Below, piece after piece: positions 1 through 13,766 of a stretch of DNA of 64,000 nucleotides. The notes below the pieces were generated by a model. That model saw only the letters and a list, made by a program, of their open reading frames with translations, did not search any database and was not told the origin of the DNA. Origin of the DNA: Adiantum capillus-veneris (Eukaryota; Streptophyta; Polypodiopsida; Polypodiales; Pteridaceae); contig CM043971.1 in NCBI GenBank assembly GCA_014529385.2, positions 52,301,209 to 52,365,208 of the forward strand. Direction: 5' to 3'. Position 1 is the stretch's first letter, and each line of letters opens with the position of its first letter. The translations under genes were made by a program, and so were the position numbers.

Positions 1-38
<38 letters not shown>
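1..38. repeat. (GA)n microsatellite
   Basis: An almost pure GA dinucleotide tract opens the window and probably continues upstream. It lies in what looks like an intron or upstream region of the first gene, because the reading frame that follows opens only at 109, after a TGA at 106-108. Confidence 0.95.
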
Positions 39-40
<2 letters not shown>

Positions 41-108
41 ATGATGGTTTGGCTTTGGCAGAGTTGTCATGTTTCCTGATGGTTTTGACTTGTCATGTTT
101 CCTGTTGA

Positions 109-2005
<1,897 letters not shown>

Positions 2006-2068
2006 TACACTTCAAGTAGCAATTGTATAAGATCATGTATTACATAAATTTTGTACAATGTCATCCAC

Positions 2069-4915
2069 TCAGAGTATCTTTCTCCACTTGTGATTCACAT
2101 ACACCATTGTCTCTCTCCACCTTTGTTGACTTTCACGAGCTCCGGAGTTGTTGTATGCCATTGATCTTTTAGCTTTTTGTTGTTGTAAATGTCTGATGGC
2201 TTGTGCTGTTGCTGAATTTGCCAAGACTTCTTTTGCCTGCATTCAATGAATGATTCTACGATAGAACCATTCAAATAGTTCTCTCAAATGTTAGCCTTGA
2301 TTCGAGAGCCACCATGTCGTGTGTGCCTGAAATAAGCATTTCTCGCCATGCAATGAGACTTTTCCATCCCTTGGGTATTCCATATTGCCGGGTTCCCATA
2401 CTTCTGTATAAAATATGGCAAATGATTGAAGATGATGTGCTGGATATGAAAACAGATTAGTTAGAATGTTTTACAGTCACATATTTGCACATAAGAGAGA
2501 AAGAAATACATTATAATACCATGTAGTGAGTAATCTGGGTGTCTGTCCATGCTGTCTTGAATGATTTTTTCAGAAGGTTGAGATTTTCCTTGAACTTGTT
2601 CATATCACCTTGTGACCAGTCATCTTTGTCGCACATCAAAAATAGGATGTCTATTGATCGCCAAACCTCAGCCTTCGCGTTACGAGTAGTTGGCTCGTGG
2701 TCTTTGACTGCAATATGTAGCTTTTTCCAGCTCTGATACTCTACCTTGCTAACATAAGATGTGTTATATATTTTTCCATGTTTTGTTAGCTTTGGATCTC
2801 TTGTACCTTGGGGCTTAGATAAAAACCTTCGTGCCTTCACCCCACCGATGGATGGTTTGCATGGGACATCCTTCTCAGCAGTTGATCTCTTTTCATCCCG
2901 CTCGATTTTCACATTGCCACCATGAAGCCCCATATCCGACAGTACCATTTCTAAGCACTGCAGGGCTACTTGTCGTTCTGCGGAGTTCTTAATCTTCCAA
3001 GCAAACCCGATGTATAACTAGACCAATTTCTCCACAATTCTACAAAGGGCATGCATTGTACAAATGTGGACATTCACAAGTGGTATTTTCAAAACGGGTC
3101 GAAAAGCAGGATCCTCAATGTGACGTGTTGGAGCTTTTCTCCACTTTGGGTCCATGACCTTTGCAGGCTCCATGCAGAACAAACACGGTGACTTTGCCAT
3201 TGCACCCATTCCACAATTATACATGCACTTTAATGTTTTAAGGTCACCTGCAAGATGCCACTGAACTTGAAAGTCTCCCCTTCCATCTAGACGTAGTACC
3301 TCTCCCTGGTTAGTCTGTCGATCAATCACCTCCGGAATATTAGTTCGATGGAACACCCAATATAGAATCTCGTGATCTTCTTTCTTTACCTGCAACACAA
3401 AATAAATGAAACTTAAGTAGATCTGAACATTTGAGCTTACTTGAGAATATCGCTTACCTCAAACGCACCAAGCCACCATATGTTAGATTCTGATTGAACA
3501 CTAAAATATAAAGGATCATCACTGGGACACTTTGAGAGGGCTCTATTCATTAAAGTAATAGTAACACGCTCTAGCTTTTTCTCTTTAACAAGCTCACACT
3601 CATCCAGTTTTAACACAAAATGTAATAGCCCACGTGACTCTTCAAATGTGATGTTGTAAAACTCCACCATTCTCTTCTGTAGTATCCGCAGGTCCATAAA
3701 AATATTGTTGAACTCATCATATGTCATGTTCGCTCCATGGCCACTGTAAGTTGCTTTAATATGAAAGGGCTGTCCAAGATAGTCTCCCTGTGCCTCGTTA
3801 AGCTGAAGCCTCTCTTTCCAAACACTTGAGGCTGATGGTAGAAGTTTGGATTTTATACCCTTCCTAACAAAGATGGATGAGACAGACTTTTGGATAGCCG
3901 AATATCCTCTTTTGCTTACACCAAGTGAATCAAGTGTACCTTGTATCTCTTTTGCAGGCACTGAGTTCTCTGAAATAAAGCGGTCCACTACATTTCTTTG
4001 TAGAACCTTAAACTTCTTGTCATGTACTATATCTGCTGCCAGGCTTCTACTTATAAGTGGCTTCAATCTCTTTCCTATATTGGCTTTGGGGTCAATGTTT
4101 TCCTTGTCAGGATAGATTGAATCTCTACATGAAGACAATGCATAAGTAAATAACAGAAAATTTGCTTCACTAACATTATTTAGGCACATGAAAACAATGC
4201 ATAACAAGAAAAAACAAAAAGATTACTTAACTAAGACAATGTAGCCAACCAAGAAGCATCACCTTAATGCTCGGATTCTTTTCTTGAGACCTCCTGATGC
4301 AACCTGCAATGTTTCAAGATTGCGCAATTTCTTCTTTCGGATACGACCACCCAAGATGGTGTCCTTCATTTGACAACTTTGCACCTTTCCTTTCAGTTCT
4401 TGTACCTCTGTTTTATGTTGCAAAATGGTAACCTGATCTGTAGAATGTAAATGTGAAAGGCGAACAATCTCACATTGTTGAGCTTGGAGAATGCTCTTGT
4501 AAGTTTCAGCTTCTCTTGAAAGTGATTTACAATAACCCAGAAGGCCCTTTTCTCCATCACCAGCTAAGGTCAATAAGCTTGTAGGATTGACAAACGGTGG
4601 AGACGCATTAGTTATTGGATTCTTAGGGTAGAGAGAGCCTCTCGTCCAGATATCTATGTGTTTAGCTCCTTGAGCTCTGAGCGTGTCTATGGAAGCGGGA
4701 GGTATATGTGTGTTTGTTTTACTGCGCTTAATCAATGGTTGGTACTCATTATCCAAATCAATGTGAAGGTGATATTTGGCTCGTTTCTGGGTAACATTTG
4801 TGCCATTTGAGGAGTGCGCCATTAGCCAAATGTGCAGGTTTAATGGAAAGTGAATAGCGGCTGCGGATTCGTCCCTCCATGTTAGCCTCATTCCCTCCAT
4901 ATTGACGTTGTTCAT
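2069..4915 (-). pseudogene. Decayed multi-exon gene, transposon-associated protein with a GD-K...C-x2-C signature
   Basis: Five blocks on the minus strand join by good splice sites. Exon 1 (4915-4263) has a basic, coiled-coil-like C-terminus; intron 4262-4125 (138 bp, gtgatg...tgtag); exon 2 to 3458; intron 3457-3390 (68 bp, gtaagc...tgcag); exon 3 from 3389; intron 2519-2440 (80 bp, gtatta...tccag); last exon from 2439. All three joins keep the frame. Exon 3 contains WHLAGDLKTLK, then C..C..PCLFCMEP, and the last exon has EKSHCMARNAYFRHTRHGG. From memory, a similar order (GD-K, a C-x2-C, then E..H and RHGG) occurs in uncharacterised repeat-associated proteins of animals and plants, so a transposase-like role is possible but unproven. 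An in-frame TAG at 3018-3020 interrupts a frame that otherwise continues to 2520. After TGA at 2284-2286 a shifted frame keeps coding-like sequence, with one more stop, to 2069. I therefore call it decayed. Confidence 0.6.
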
Positions 4916-4989
4916 TCAATGCAACTGAAAAGAGGGATATCCCTCAATCACTACGAACGAATGTTCAGAAGAGTAAGGAATCTACTTAA

Positions 4990-7830
4990 AGTACACTTTT
5001 TGAAGTTTTACTATGAAAGACCCAGCTCTTTTATTTGCCATTTTTTCTAGAGAGAGAGTGCAAAAAATACATTTTCTTAGAAGGCCCTCCAAATGACCTT
5101 CGAAATTTCCTAATGCCCCATGTACAAAATATCACTCATGCTACTAGGAATAATTTGGTATTAAGGTCCATGTTTCAATGGAGCCTAGCTTGGAAAAGTG
5201 GTGGACCTTTGTTTCTCTCTATGTTTCAATAGAGTTAGCTTAGACAAGTGGTGGACCTTGGAACAAAACCCCCATGTAAAGAATGTCATGGGCATTACAA
5301 GTGGTGAGAAAAATACCATTCAAGATATAACCTTATAGTTTGCACAAGCGGTGGACCTTAACACCCAATTCCTCTTAATATAATGACATAAAGTGGACAA
5401 GTGGTGAATCATGAGTTCAAACCTACTAGGGATAATAGGTTGGACAAGTGGTGGACCTTGAATGTAAACTCCCCATGTACAAAATATCATAGGTTTTGGG
5501 TATGTCAATGGAGCTTAGCATCTTGGACACATGGTGGAGCGTACTTCTCTCCATGTTGCAATGGAGCCTATCTAGGAGAAACGGTGGACGTTCCTTCTCT
5601 CCATGTTTCAATGGAGCCTAGCTTGGACAAGTGGTGGACCTTTTTTTCTCTCTATATTTGAATATAGTTAGCTTGGACAAGTGGTGGACCTTGGAATGAA
5701 ACCCCCATGTAAAACATATCATGGGCATTTCAAGTGGTGAGAAAGGATACCATTTAAGATATAACCTTATTGGTTGGACAACTGGTGGACCTTAACACAT
5801 ACTTCTTCTTAATATAATGACATAGAGTGTACAAGTGGTGAATATTGAGACCAAACCACTCGTGCTACTAGGGATAATAGGCTGGACAAGTGGTTGACCT
5901 TGAATGTAAACCCCTCATGTACAAAATAATGTGGGTTTAGGGTATTTCACTGGAGCCTAGCTTGGAGACATGGTGGAGATTGATTCTCTCCATGTTTCAA
6001 TGAAACCTATCTTGGAGAAATGGTGGAGCATCCTTCTCTCCATGTTTCAATGGATCCTATCTTGGACAAGTGGTGGACCTTTACTTCTCTCTATGTTTCA
6101 ATAGAGTTAGCTTGGACAAGTGGTGGATCTTGGAACAAAACCCCTTTGTAAAACATACCATAGGTATTACAAGTGATGAGAGAAAATATCATTCAAGATA
6201 TAACCTTATAGGTTAGACAAGTGGTGAATGATACCATTTAAGATATAACCTTATAGGTTGGACAAGTGGTGGACCTTAACACCCAATTCTTCTTACTATA
6301 ATGATATCGAGTGGATAAGTGGTGAATCTTAAGACCAAATCACTCATGCTACTAGGTATAATATGTTAGACAAGTGGTGGACCTTGAATGTAAACACCCC
6401 ATGTACAAAATATCATGGTTTTAGGGTGTTTCAATGGAGCCTAGCATCTTGGAGACATGGTAGATCTTGATTCTCTCCATGTTTTAATGGCACCTATCCT
6501 GGAAAAATGATGGAGGTTACTTCTCTCCATGTTTCAACGGAGCCTAGCTTTGACAAGTGGTGGACCTTGGAATGAAACCCCCGTGTAAAACATATCATGA
6601 GAATTTCAAGTGGTGAGAAAGGATACCATTTAAGATATAACCTTATAGGTTGGACAAGTGGTGGACCTTAACACATAGTTCTTCTTAATATAATGACATA
6701 GAGTGTACAAGTGGTGAATCTTGAGACCAAACCACTCGTGCTACTAGGGATAATAGGTTAGACAAGTGGTGGGCCTTGAAATAAAACCCCCCATGTACAA
6801 AATATAATGGGTTTAGGATATTTAAATGGATCCTAGCTTGGAGACATGGTGGAGCTTGCTTCTCTCCATGTTTCAATGAAGCCTATCTTGGAGAAATGGT
6901 GGAGCATCCTTCTCTCCATGTTTCAATATAGCATAGCTTGGACAAGTCGTGGACCTTTGCTTCTCTCTATGTTTCAATAGAGTTAGCTTGGACAAGTGGT
7001 GGACATTGAAAACAAACCCCCATGTAAAACATATCATGGGTATTTCAAGTTGTGAGAAAAAATATCATTTAAGATATAACCTTATAGGTTGGACAAGTGG
7101 TGGACCTTAACACCCAATCCTTTTTAATACAATGACATAGAATGGACAAGTGGTGAATCTTGAGACCAAACCTATCAAGCTACTAGGGATACTAGGTTGG
7201 ACAAGTGGTGGACCTTGAATGTACATCCCCTATGTACAAAATATCATGGGTTTAGGGTGTTTCAATGGATTTTAGCATATTGGAGACTTGGTGGAGCTTG
7301 CTTCTCTCCATGTTTCAAGTGGTGGACCTTCAATTATTTTCCCATACCTAGTTTAGACAACCCATACACTTTCCAACTCTAAAGGTTGGACGAGTGGTGG
7401 AGCTTTGTTTATTTCCATGTTTTAATGGATCCTAGCTTGGACAAGTGGTGGACCCTGGAAAAAAGTCCCCCCTGTACAATATAGCTGAGGTTTTTCATGT
7501 TTTAATGGAAGAGAGCTTGGACAAATGGTGGAGCTTGCTTATCTCCATGTGGATTTTAGAACTAGCTTGGACAAGTGGTGGAGCTTTGCTTTTCTACTCT
7601 CCATAATACAATGACGTATAGGTTGGTTACATGGTGAATCTTAAGGCCAAACCTCCCATCTTACTAGAGATGATAGGTTGGGCAAGTGGTCAACCTTCTA
7701 TCATTTCTCCATGCCTATAATTAGACAATTAGTAGAACTAGCATCTTTCTATGTTGTCTAGAGCTAAGCTTGGACAAGTAGTGGACCCTGCTACTCTCTT
7801 CCCTTGGTTTATTAGTTTGAAAACTCATTA
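4990..7830 (+). repeat. Satellite array, GGACAAGTGGTGGACC motif, ~437 bp higher-order unit
   Basis: The core GGACAAGTGGTGGACC recurs dozens of times, each time preceded by variants of CAATGGAGCCTAGCTT or ATAGGTT. Larger blocks repeat too: AGATATAACC occurs at about 5323, 5757, 6197, 6633 and 7071, giving periods of 434-440 bp, with one extra local copy at 6241. The blocks share the same internal order of about ten core motifs. Short open frames here run through repeats and are not genes. Confidence 0.9.
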
Positions 7831-8777
7831 TATATACTTGCTTAGATCTATATACTTACTCATTAGTTAGGTTACAAGTAGGTATGTAATGTGTTAGCCT
7901 CAAGGGACTTTGAATATTGAATAGTAAGAAAGTCAAGTGTTGGTTTGAAGATCTTTTGCTTATCTAAACTAAACTCTAACTCAATAATAAGTTTCTTAAG
8001 TTCCACAAATTGTCCTATCTAGCTCCAAAAGAGTCTTAATTGGTTTGTGCTAGATTCTAACTTCCTTGATGGGGTAGAATCCTAGAAAAATGAGGCACTA
8101 TCAGTTTTGCCTTAGCTCAAATAGATTTTCACTTAAACTAGACTGCAATTTGGCACTCTAGTATCTTTGTCTCAATGGAGTTTAACACTAGATATGTAGT
8201 AGTGATATTTAAGCTTCATGTCTCTTCACTTGATTGAGATATGAGACCATACTTTCAAGGTCACCACTTGTCTTACCTAAACACCAATGTGAGATATGGG
8301 AGCAAGAAAGCCATCCGATATTGTTTTAAGGACTATTACATAGACAATCAATAACTTAAGAAAGCAAAAATACTTGGACCTTTCACACTTAATAACTTAA
8401 GTAAAGCCAAAAAGACTTGGATCTTTGACAGTTTTTTTCAAACTAAAAATGCACAATCTAATGCTAACAAAACTATAAATCACAATTGAAAGTTTTGAAC
8501 AAGAAAAAGATCAGCAATCTTAATAAGAAGGATACTTTTCATTTCATTTGATGATTACAAATTAAAAGAAAATCTCTCAAGAAATTGATAAACAAAAATG
8601 TAGGTGATTGCTTCATTATTTTGAGCAAAAATATCAAAACCTCTATTGATTGAGCTCCATCTAGTAATATCCTTTGTAAGATCCTACAGGAAAGAATAAA
8701 AAGAAATATTTGTTAGATACCATGCACATGAGTATTCAAGCATGTGTATCAAGAATATATGACATGTCACTAATACC
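7831..8777. other. AT-rich intergenic stretch, nothing recognised
   Basis: No open frame with plausible composition, no terminal repeat and no satellite core is visible apart from one diverged copy near 8260. It separates the satellite from the phosphatase-like pseudogene. Confidence 0.6.
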
Positions 8778-9972
8778 TTAGGGTTGTTTTCTATCCATCC
8801 TTAGAAGATTGTTCTCAACTTTCACCTTATTTATATTAGCCTTTGTTGTGGCTGCCTTCAAAACTCCTTTTGTGTTACAACCCAATTGCCTAGCTAAAGT
8901 GGTCAATTGTGATGCCTTCATGCTTTCAACGGGTGTATGCTCCTTTGCCAATATCTCTTGTATTTGGGCTCTTCTCATTTCATTGCGGTGGCTTGTGTCA
9001 CTTACGTCTTCAATGATAGTTTCACCTCTGTCACCTTTTGCAGGTGGTATTCTTCTTGTAAAGAACACCTTAGCTGACCAAACATCATTTTTCTGCTTCC
9101 AATACTCCATGATTTTTTTGTATTCACTATCATTTGTCACTATAGGTTGTCCATAACAATTAGAAGCAATTAAATCACGCACATCCCTTCTCTCATCAAG
9201 CTGAAACAAGTATGGGAGTAGCTCCTCCAAGAGCATATTGTCAATCATCTTCTCAGCATCAAATTGTGGTGGAAAAATGCAATTGTTTGCTAGTGAAATA
9301 CATCCCTTGTAAGGAGAGTCATCAATAAGCATTGTTCTTGTGGATCACATTCAAACCTATGGAAATTTTGGCTAGAAGCTTGAACATTGGCTCAACGTTT
9401 GGATTGTCGGGTCTAAACAATTTTTGAGTTTGAGCGGTGTAGCAAACATCTTGCGACCAAATTGCAAAGAAAGGCAACGTATCTAGCTAAGTTTTTTAGT
9501 GCTCCAAGGATTTGATACACATTATTCCTAGTATCTGTCGACCAAATTGCAACATTAAACCTCTGTAAAATAGTCTTCAAGAATTGGATGCAACCTAGCC
9601 TGAGTATAATATATCTTGTTGAATCCATTTGCACTGAGTTGTGGTGTGAGGATGGTTGAGGGGAACGTTTCAACAATAGACCATTTAAATCCAATATAAT
9701 TGTAAGCATGGATTTCTCAACATCTACACTACATGAAGTAGTAGCAATTGGCAATAGCTCGTCTCTGGAATTTTCAGTCTCTTTTGATGTATGTTGTATT
9801 TTTGAAGCATCGATTTATTGGTTCTCATTATTGCAAGCTTGCTCAAGTTGCACAACACTAGACTCTAGTATAGAAATATCATTCATCTTGGGAACTTCAA
9901 AAACCATAGAATCAATGGATTTCATAGTTGTTGACTGAACCATAGGAGTATTATCCATCCCAGTTTGTGAAT
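8778..9972 (-). pseudogene. FCP1/NIF-like (HAD-fold) phosphatase relic with a SAP-like tail
   Basis: FCP1-type phosphatases use a D-x-D nucleophile motif near the start of the domain. Here a minus-strand exon begins after a good acceptor at 9973 (gttttcttag). An N-terminal linker leads to IILDLNGLLLKR, matching the HAD motif I position, but with Asn where the second Asp is usual. RFNVAIWSTDTRNN matches the motif II region, and LIDDSPYKG with IFPPQFD and ELLPYL matches the C-terminal part of the family. The tail at about 8800-8900 (ESMKASQLTTLARQLG) looks like a SAP motif. The gene is broken: TAA at 9815-9817, and at least two frame changes between about 9470 and 9325, since the expected domain order continues across three frames. 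The motif I change and the breaks argue against catalysis. It probably belongs with the SET-like exon upstream. Confidence 0.7.
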
Positions 9973-10654
9973 CTAAGAAAACACACACACAATTGGTATC
10001 TCAAAACTCACTAGAATTTAATTCACCATATTTACATGTAGAACTCCTAGTAAGAAATTTATTTAAGGTAAAATCGTTGTTAGAATCCTTGCAACCATTT
10101 TCAACATTGGTACACAAAACACCACTTGTCTAAAATACAATCTATAAAGCAACATTTTCCATCCTACACTTTATTAAAGATGAGTACTTAAAGTGAAAAC
10201 TAAAAGTCGCAACTTGTTGAGGAAACATGGATACAAGGTCCACCAAATGTCCAACCTAGGCTACAAGAAAACAATTAGAGATTTCGCTTAGATTTGGATT
10301 CAAAGGCCACCACTTATTCAAGTAAGATAGCTCCACTTGTTTAAGACAGTAATGTTTGAAGCCTCACCAGTTGTCCACCCTAGACATTGATTAAATTTTG
10401 GTAAGATTTATCACAAATCTAGAGTAGAATCAAGATTCTATGGCCAAGATAATCAAATAAGTTATACAACACACAAAGCATAAGAGCACTCTAGATTCTC
10501 GTTGAGCATAAACTAAACAATAATCAAATGTTACATTCACTTGAGATTTCATCCATGAAAAATAAAAATGATGCCTGTACTTGAGATTTCCATCCATGTA
10601 CAATACTTTACAATGTCAAGTAAAGTCATAGTCAGCAAACAACTCTTCTCCTGC
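9973..10654. other. Non-coding spacer or intron between SET-like and phosphatase-like exons
   Basis: The stretch holds scattered single copies of the satellite core (for example 10230-10260) and a short direct repeat of ACTTGAGATTT near 10541 and 10580. Splice-like ends at 10665 and 9973 are phase compatible, so it may be an intron. Confidence 0.4.
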
Positions 10655-11172
10655 TTAAACTTGACAAATCATCTCAATGCATACATGGACATATTCTTCT
10701 AACTTGATGTGTGAAGAGGTGCATTTATGCCAAGGTGGAAAATTTGGATCAAATGTATAGCGTATGTTGGAGCAGACACTTGTATTGTGAGAGCTATTTA
10801 TATAGCCCGACACGTTTCCTTCTTCTACACAACCAATAATGTATGATTGATCTTCCTCTTCTTCTATGTTTGGATCCTCTAGAAGAGAATATTTAGAAGC
10901 TCTTGAAAATATTTTGCATATCTTTTTCTAGTCTTGAAATCTATACTTATGCCCTCCATAGTTTAGAATAGTCATACCACTTTCTAGGGTAGTATGCACA
11001 AATAGCCCATAACCAGCTCCTTGAATACATGAAAGTCGCACTTCAAAATCCACACCGTTAATATGGAAAAATGCATCTTTGGGAATAGGAAAAGTTGGTG
11101 TCCCAAAAGGATCTTCATGCCAATCATAGTGTGAAATACATCTATTTTTTATATCACTTAACTCCTTTGTGT
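10655..11172 (-). pseudogene. SET-domain-like exon
   Basis: A minus-strand exon follows an acceptor at 11173-11174 (ctttttggag|ACACAAAG). It encodes GAGYGLFVHTTLESGMTILNY, which resembles the G-x-G-Y/W-G-L/V-F...I...G...I..Y start of SET domains. Further on, GYINSSHNT fits the (R/Y)-(F/I)-(I/L)-N-H-S motif with a changed HS. SET proteins are usually lysine methyltransferases; whether this one ever was is inference. A TAG at 10928-10930 lies inside the domain and the frame closes with TAA at 10655-10657. A weak donor at 10666|10665 would join in phase to the phosphatase-like exon at 9972 (693 bp intron). The assignment rests on two motifs only. Confidence 0.5.
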
Positions 11173-13766
11173 CTCCAAAAAGAAGAAAATATTATGTATA
11201 AAATAATGACAAGATCAAAGAAAGGTATCCTTATTTTATAGTCCAATAGGTCCATTGTATGGAAGCCTTAGAGTGCCTCTTACATGGTGCCTCCAAGGTT
11301 TCCAAAAAAATAAAGTCATTGAAAAAAAAAGGCCACTGTGTCTCCAATCTATTACCCGTTTGAAGCATAGAGAGAACCAAGTTCCACCACTTGTCCAAGC
11401 TAGACATGGAGCATTGACACAAGGTCCAACACTTATCCAAGAACCCTATAGTATATGTGGTAACATGGGATGCGTTGATGCAACAAAAGTAGTCTAGCCT
11501 CCTCATCCATCTCTTTTTTCTTGTAGCCTAGAGGGATTAGTTTCAAGGTCTATCACTAGTCAAAAACTACACATAGAACATTGATACAAGGTTCCACCAC
11601 ATGTGCAACCTATCATCTCTAGTAGCATGGATGGTTTGATATGAAGGTTCACCACGTGTCCTACCTATACTCTATTGTAGCATAGAGATTCTGGTTTGGT
11701 GGTACTACCCTTGTCCAAACTTGGATTGTTGTTGATATCTGGAGGTAATCAAGGGTCCTCCACTTGTCCAAGTTAGGCATATAAAACAATTGCAAGGTCC
11801 ACCATGTGTACAACATATGATTAATTATCGCATGCATGGTCTTATTTCATGGGCCACCATCTTCTCTCCAACATGTGTCCAACCTCGGCTCCATTGAAGC
11901 ATGGAGAGAAGCAAGATCCACCACTTGTCAAAGCTATTATTTTCTCCCAGTGCTTTCAAAACCCATGATATGTTGTACATGGGGGGGGGGGGGGGGGGGG
12001 GGTTCTTGTTTCAAGGTCCACCACTTGGCTAAGATAGGATCCATTGAAACATGAAGAGAAGCAAGCTCTACCATTTGTCCAAGCTAGGTGCCATTGAAAC
12101 ATGAAAACCCCATAATATGTTGTATGTGGGGGGTGTTTTTCAAGTTCCACCACTTGTCTAAGCTATGGTCCATTGGAACATGGAGAGAAGCAAAGCTCCA
12201 CCACTTTTCCAAGCTAGGATCCATTGAAACATGGAGAGAAGCAAGCTCCATTTTTTGTCTAAGCTAAGCTCCATTGGAACATGGAGAAAACAAGCTCCAC
12301 CACTTGCCTATTATTGCATAGATATTTTGGTTTGAAGGTCCACCACTTGTCCAACCTTGCCTTCATGTATGGAGATAATCAAGGGTTCAATGCTTCTCTA
12401 AGCTAGGCACATAAAAGAGTTGCAAGGTCCACTACATATACAATCTATGATGGGTTGTAGCATGGGAGGTTTCATTTTAAGGTTGACCACTTCTCCAGCT
12501 CCGCTTGTCCAACCTCAGATCCATTGAATCATGGAGAAGAAAGGTCTACCAACTCTCCAAAATAGGCAAGAAAATCTCTATAAAACCCATGAATTGTTAA
12601 TATATTCTATGCTATGGAGTTTTTTTGAAGGTCCACTCCTTATCCAAGCTAGAATCCATTGAAGCATGGAAATAAGTAAGATATATCTCTAGTCCAAGAT
12701 AGTATCCATTGAAACATAGAGAGTAGCAAGGTCCACCACTTGTCCAAGCTATACATGGGTAATTGATATAAGGACCACTACGTTTTCACCTATACTATGC
12801 TCTATCATGGATGTTTTCATATCCCACCAATTTTCCAACCTATTTAATATGTTGTATTATGGGGGTTTGGTTTCAAGGTACTTCACTTGTCTAAGGTGGG
12901 TTCCATTGAATCATGGAGAGAAACAATGTCTACCACTTGTCCAAAATATGTTCCTTCAAAACATAAAAGCAAGTTCCACCACTTGTCCAAGCTAATGTTT
13001 CTCTCCATTAAAGCATGGAGAGAAACAAGGTATACCACCTGTCCAAAATATGCTCCATTGAAACATAAAAGCAAGGTCCACCACTTGTCCAAGCTAATGT
13101 AACAAATGGGTGTTGGTTTCAAGGTGTACCACACTTGTCTAAACTAGTCTCCATGCAAGGTCCACTACATGTCCAAGCTATATGAGATTGGTTTGAAGGT
13201 CTACCACACCTCTTGAAATTAGGATCCATATAAGGTCCACCTTTTGTCAAGCTATGCCTTTAGTGAGTACTAAAACTAAGTAAATTATAGTACTTAAATA
13301 CCTTTCCAAGCTCATTAATATTTTGGTCTCTAAGGCCATCACCACATGTCTAATCTATGCTCTAATTGATTACTTATGCTAGTTCTCAAAGTCCAAACAT
13401 AAGCTCCCTTCTAGCAAGGTTTAAATTTAGGCTCCAGCACCTGTCTAAGCTAGGTTCAATTTATGAAGCATCACCATTTAACCATGCTAGGATCTAATGT
13501 AGCATATCAAGGGGGTATTGATAAAAGGTCCAAAACTTATTGAGTTCAAGCTCTTAAGTAATTAAGTCTTCGTGAGTATTAAATGTTATAGTTTTAGTTT
13601 AAAGATCCACCATTCAAAAACTCAAGTAATTTACTATTTACATTCAAACCTTAAATGCTTGAGATAAAAAATACAAACTCAACCAATACTATATAAAGAA
13701 AAATCTAACATTAAGAGTATCAAATCAACAAGAAACACTAACATGCACAAGAAGCTCAAAACATAC
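11173..13766 (-). repeat. Satellite array inside a candidate 2.6 kb intron
   Basis: The array uses the reverse-complement core GGTCCACCACTTGTCC, with GCTAGGCTCCATTGAAACAT and GGAGAGAAGCAAGC between copies, so the array unit is on the minus strand relative to the 5-7.8 kb array. A G22 run lies at 11981-12002. The ends fit an intron on the minus strand: donor AAAC|gtatgt at 13767|13766 and acceptor ggag|ACAC at 11173|11172, with matching phase 1, joining the Glu-rich exon to the SET-like exon. Whether it is spliced needs RNA evidence. Confidence 0.7.

Noticed and set aside
5035-7382. Short frames such as those with WWTL repeats
   Set aside because: Each repeats the satellite core in translation; no independent coding signal.
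11981-12002. G22 and other homopolymer runs as functional quadruplex elements
   Set aside because: Long single-base runs are also typical sequencing or assembly artefacts, so no function is claimed from the run alone.
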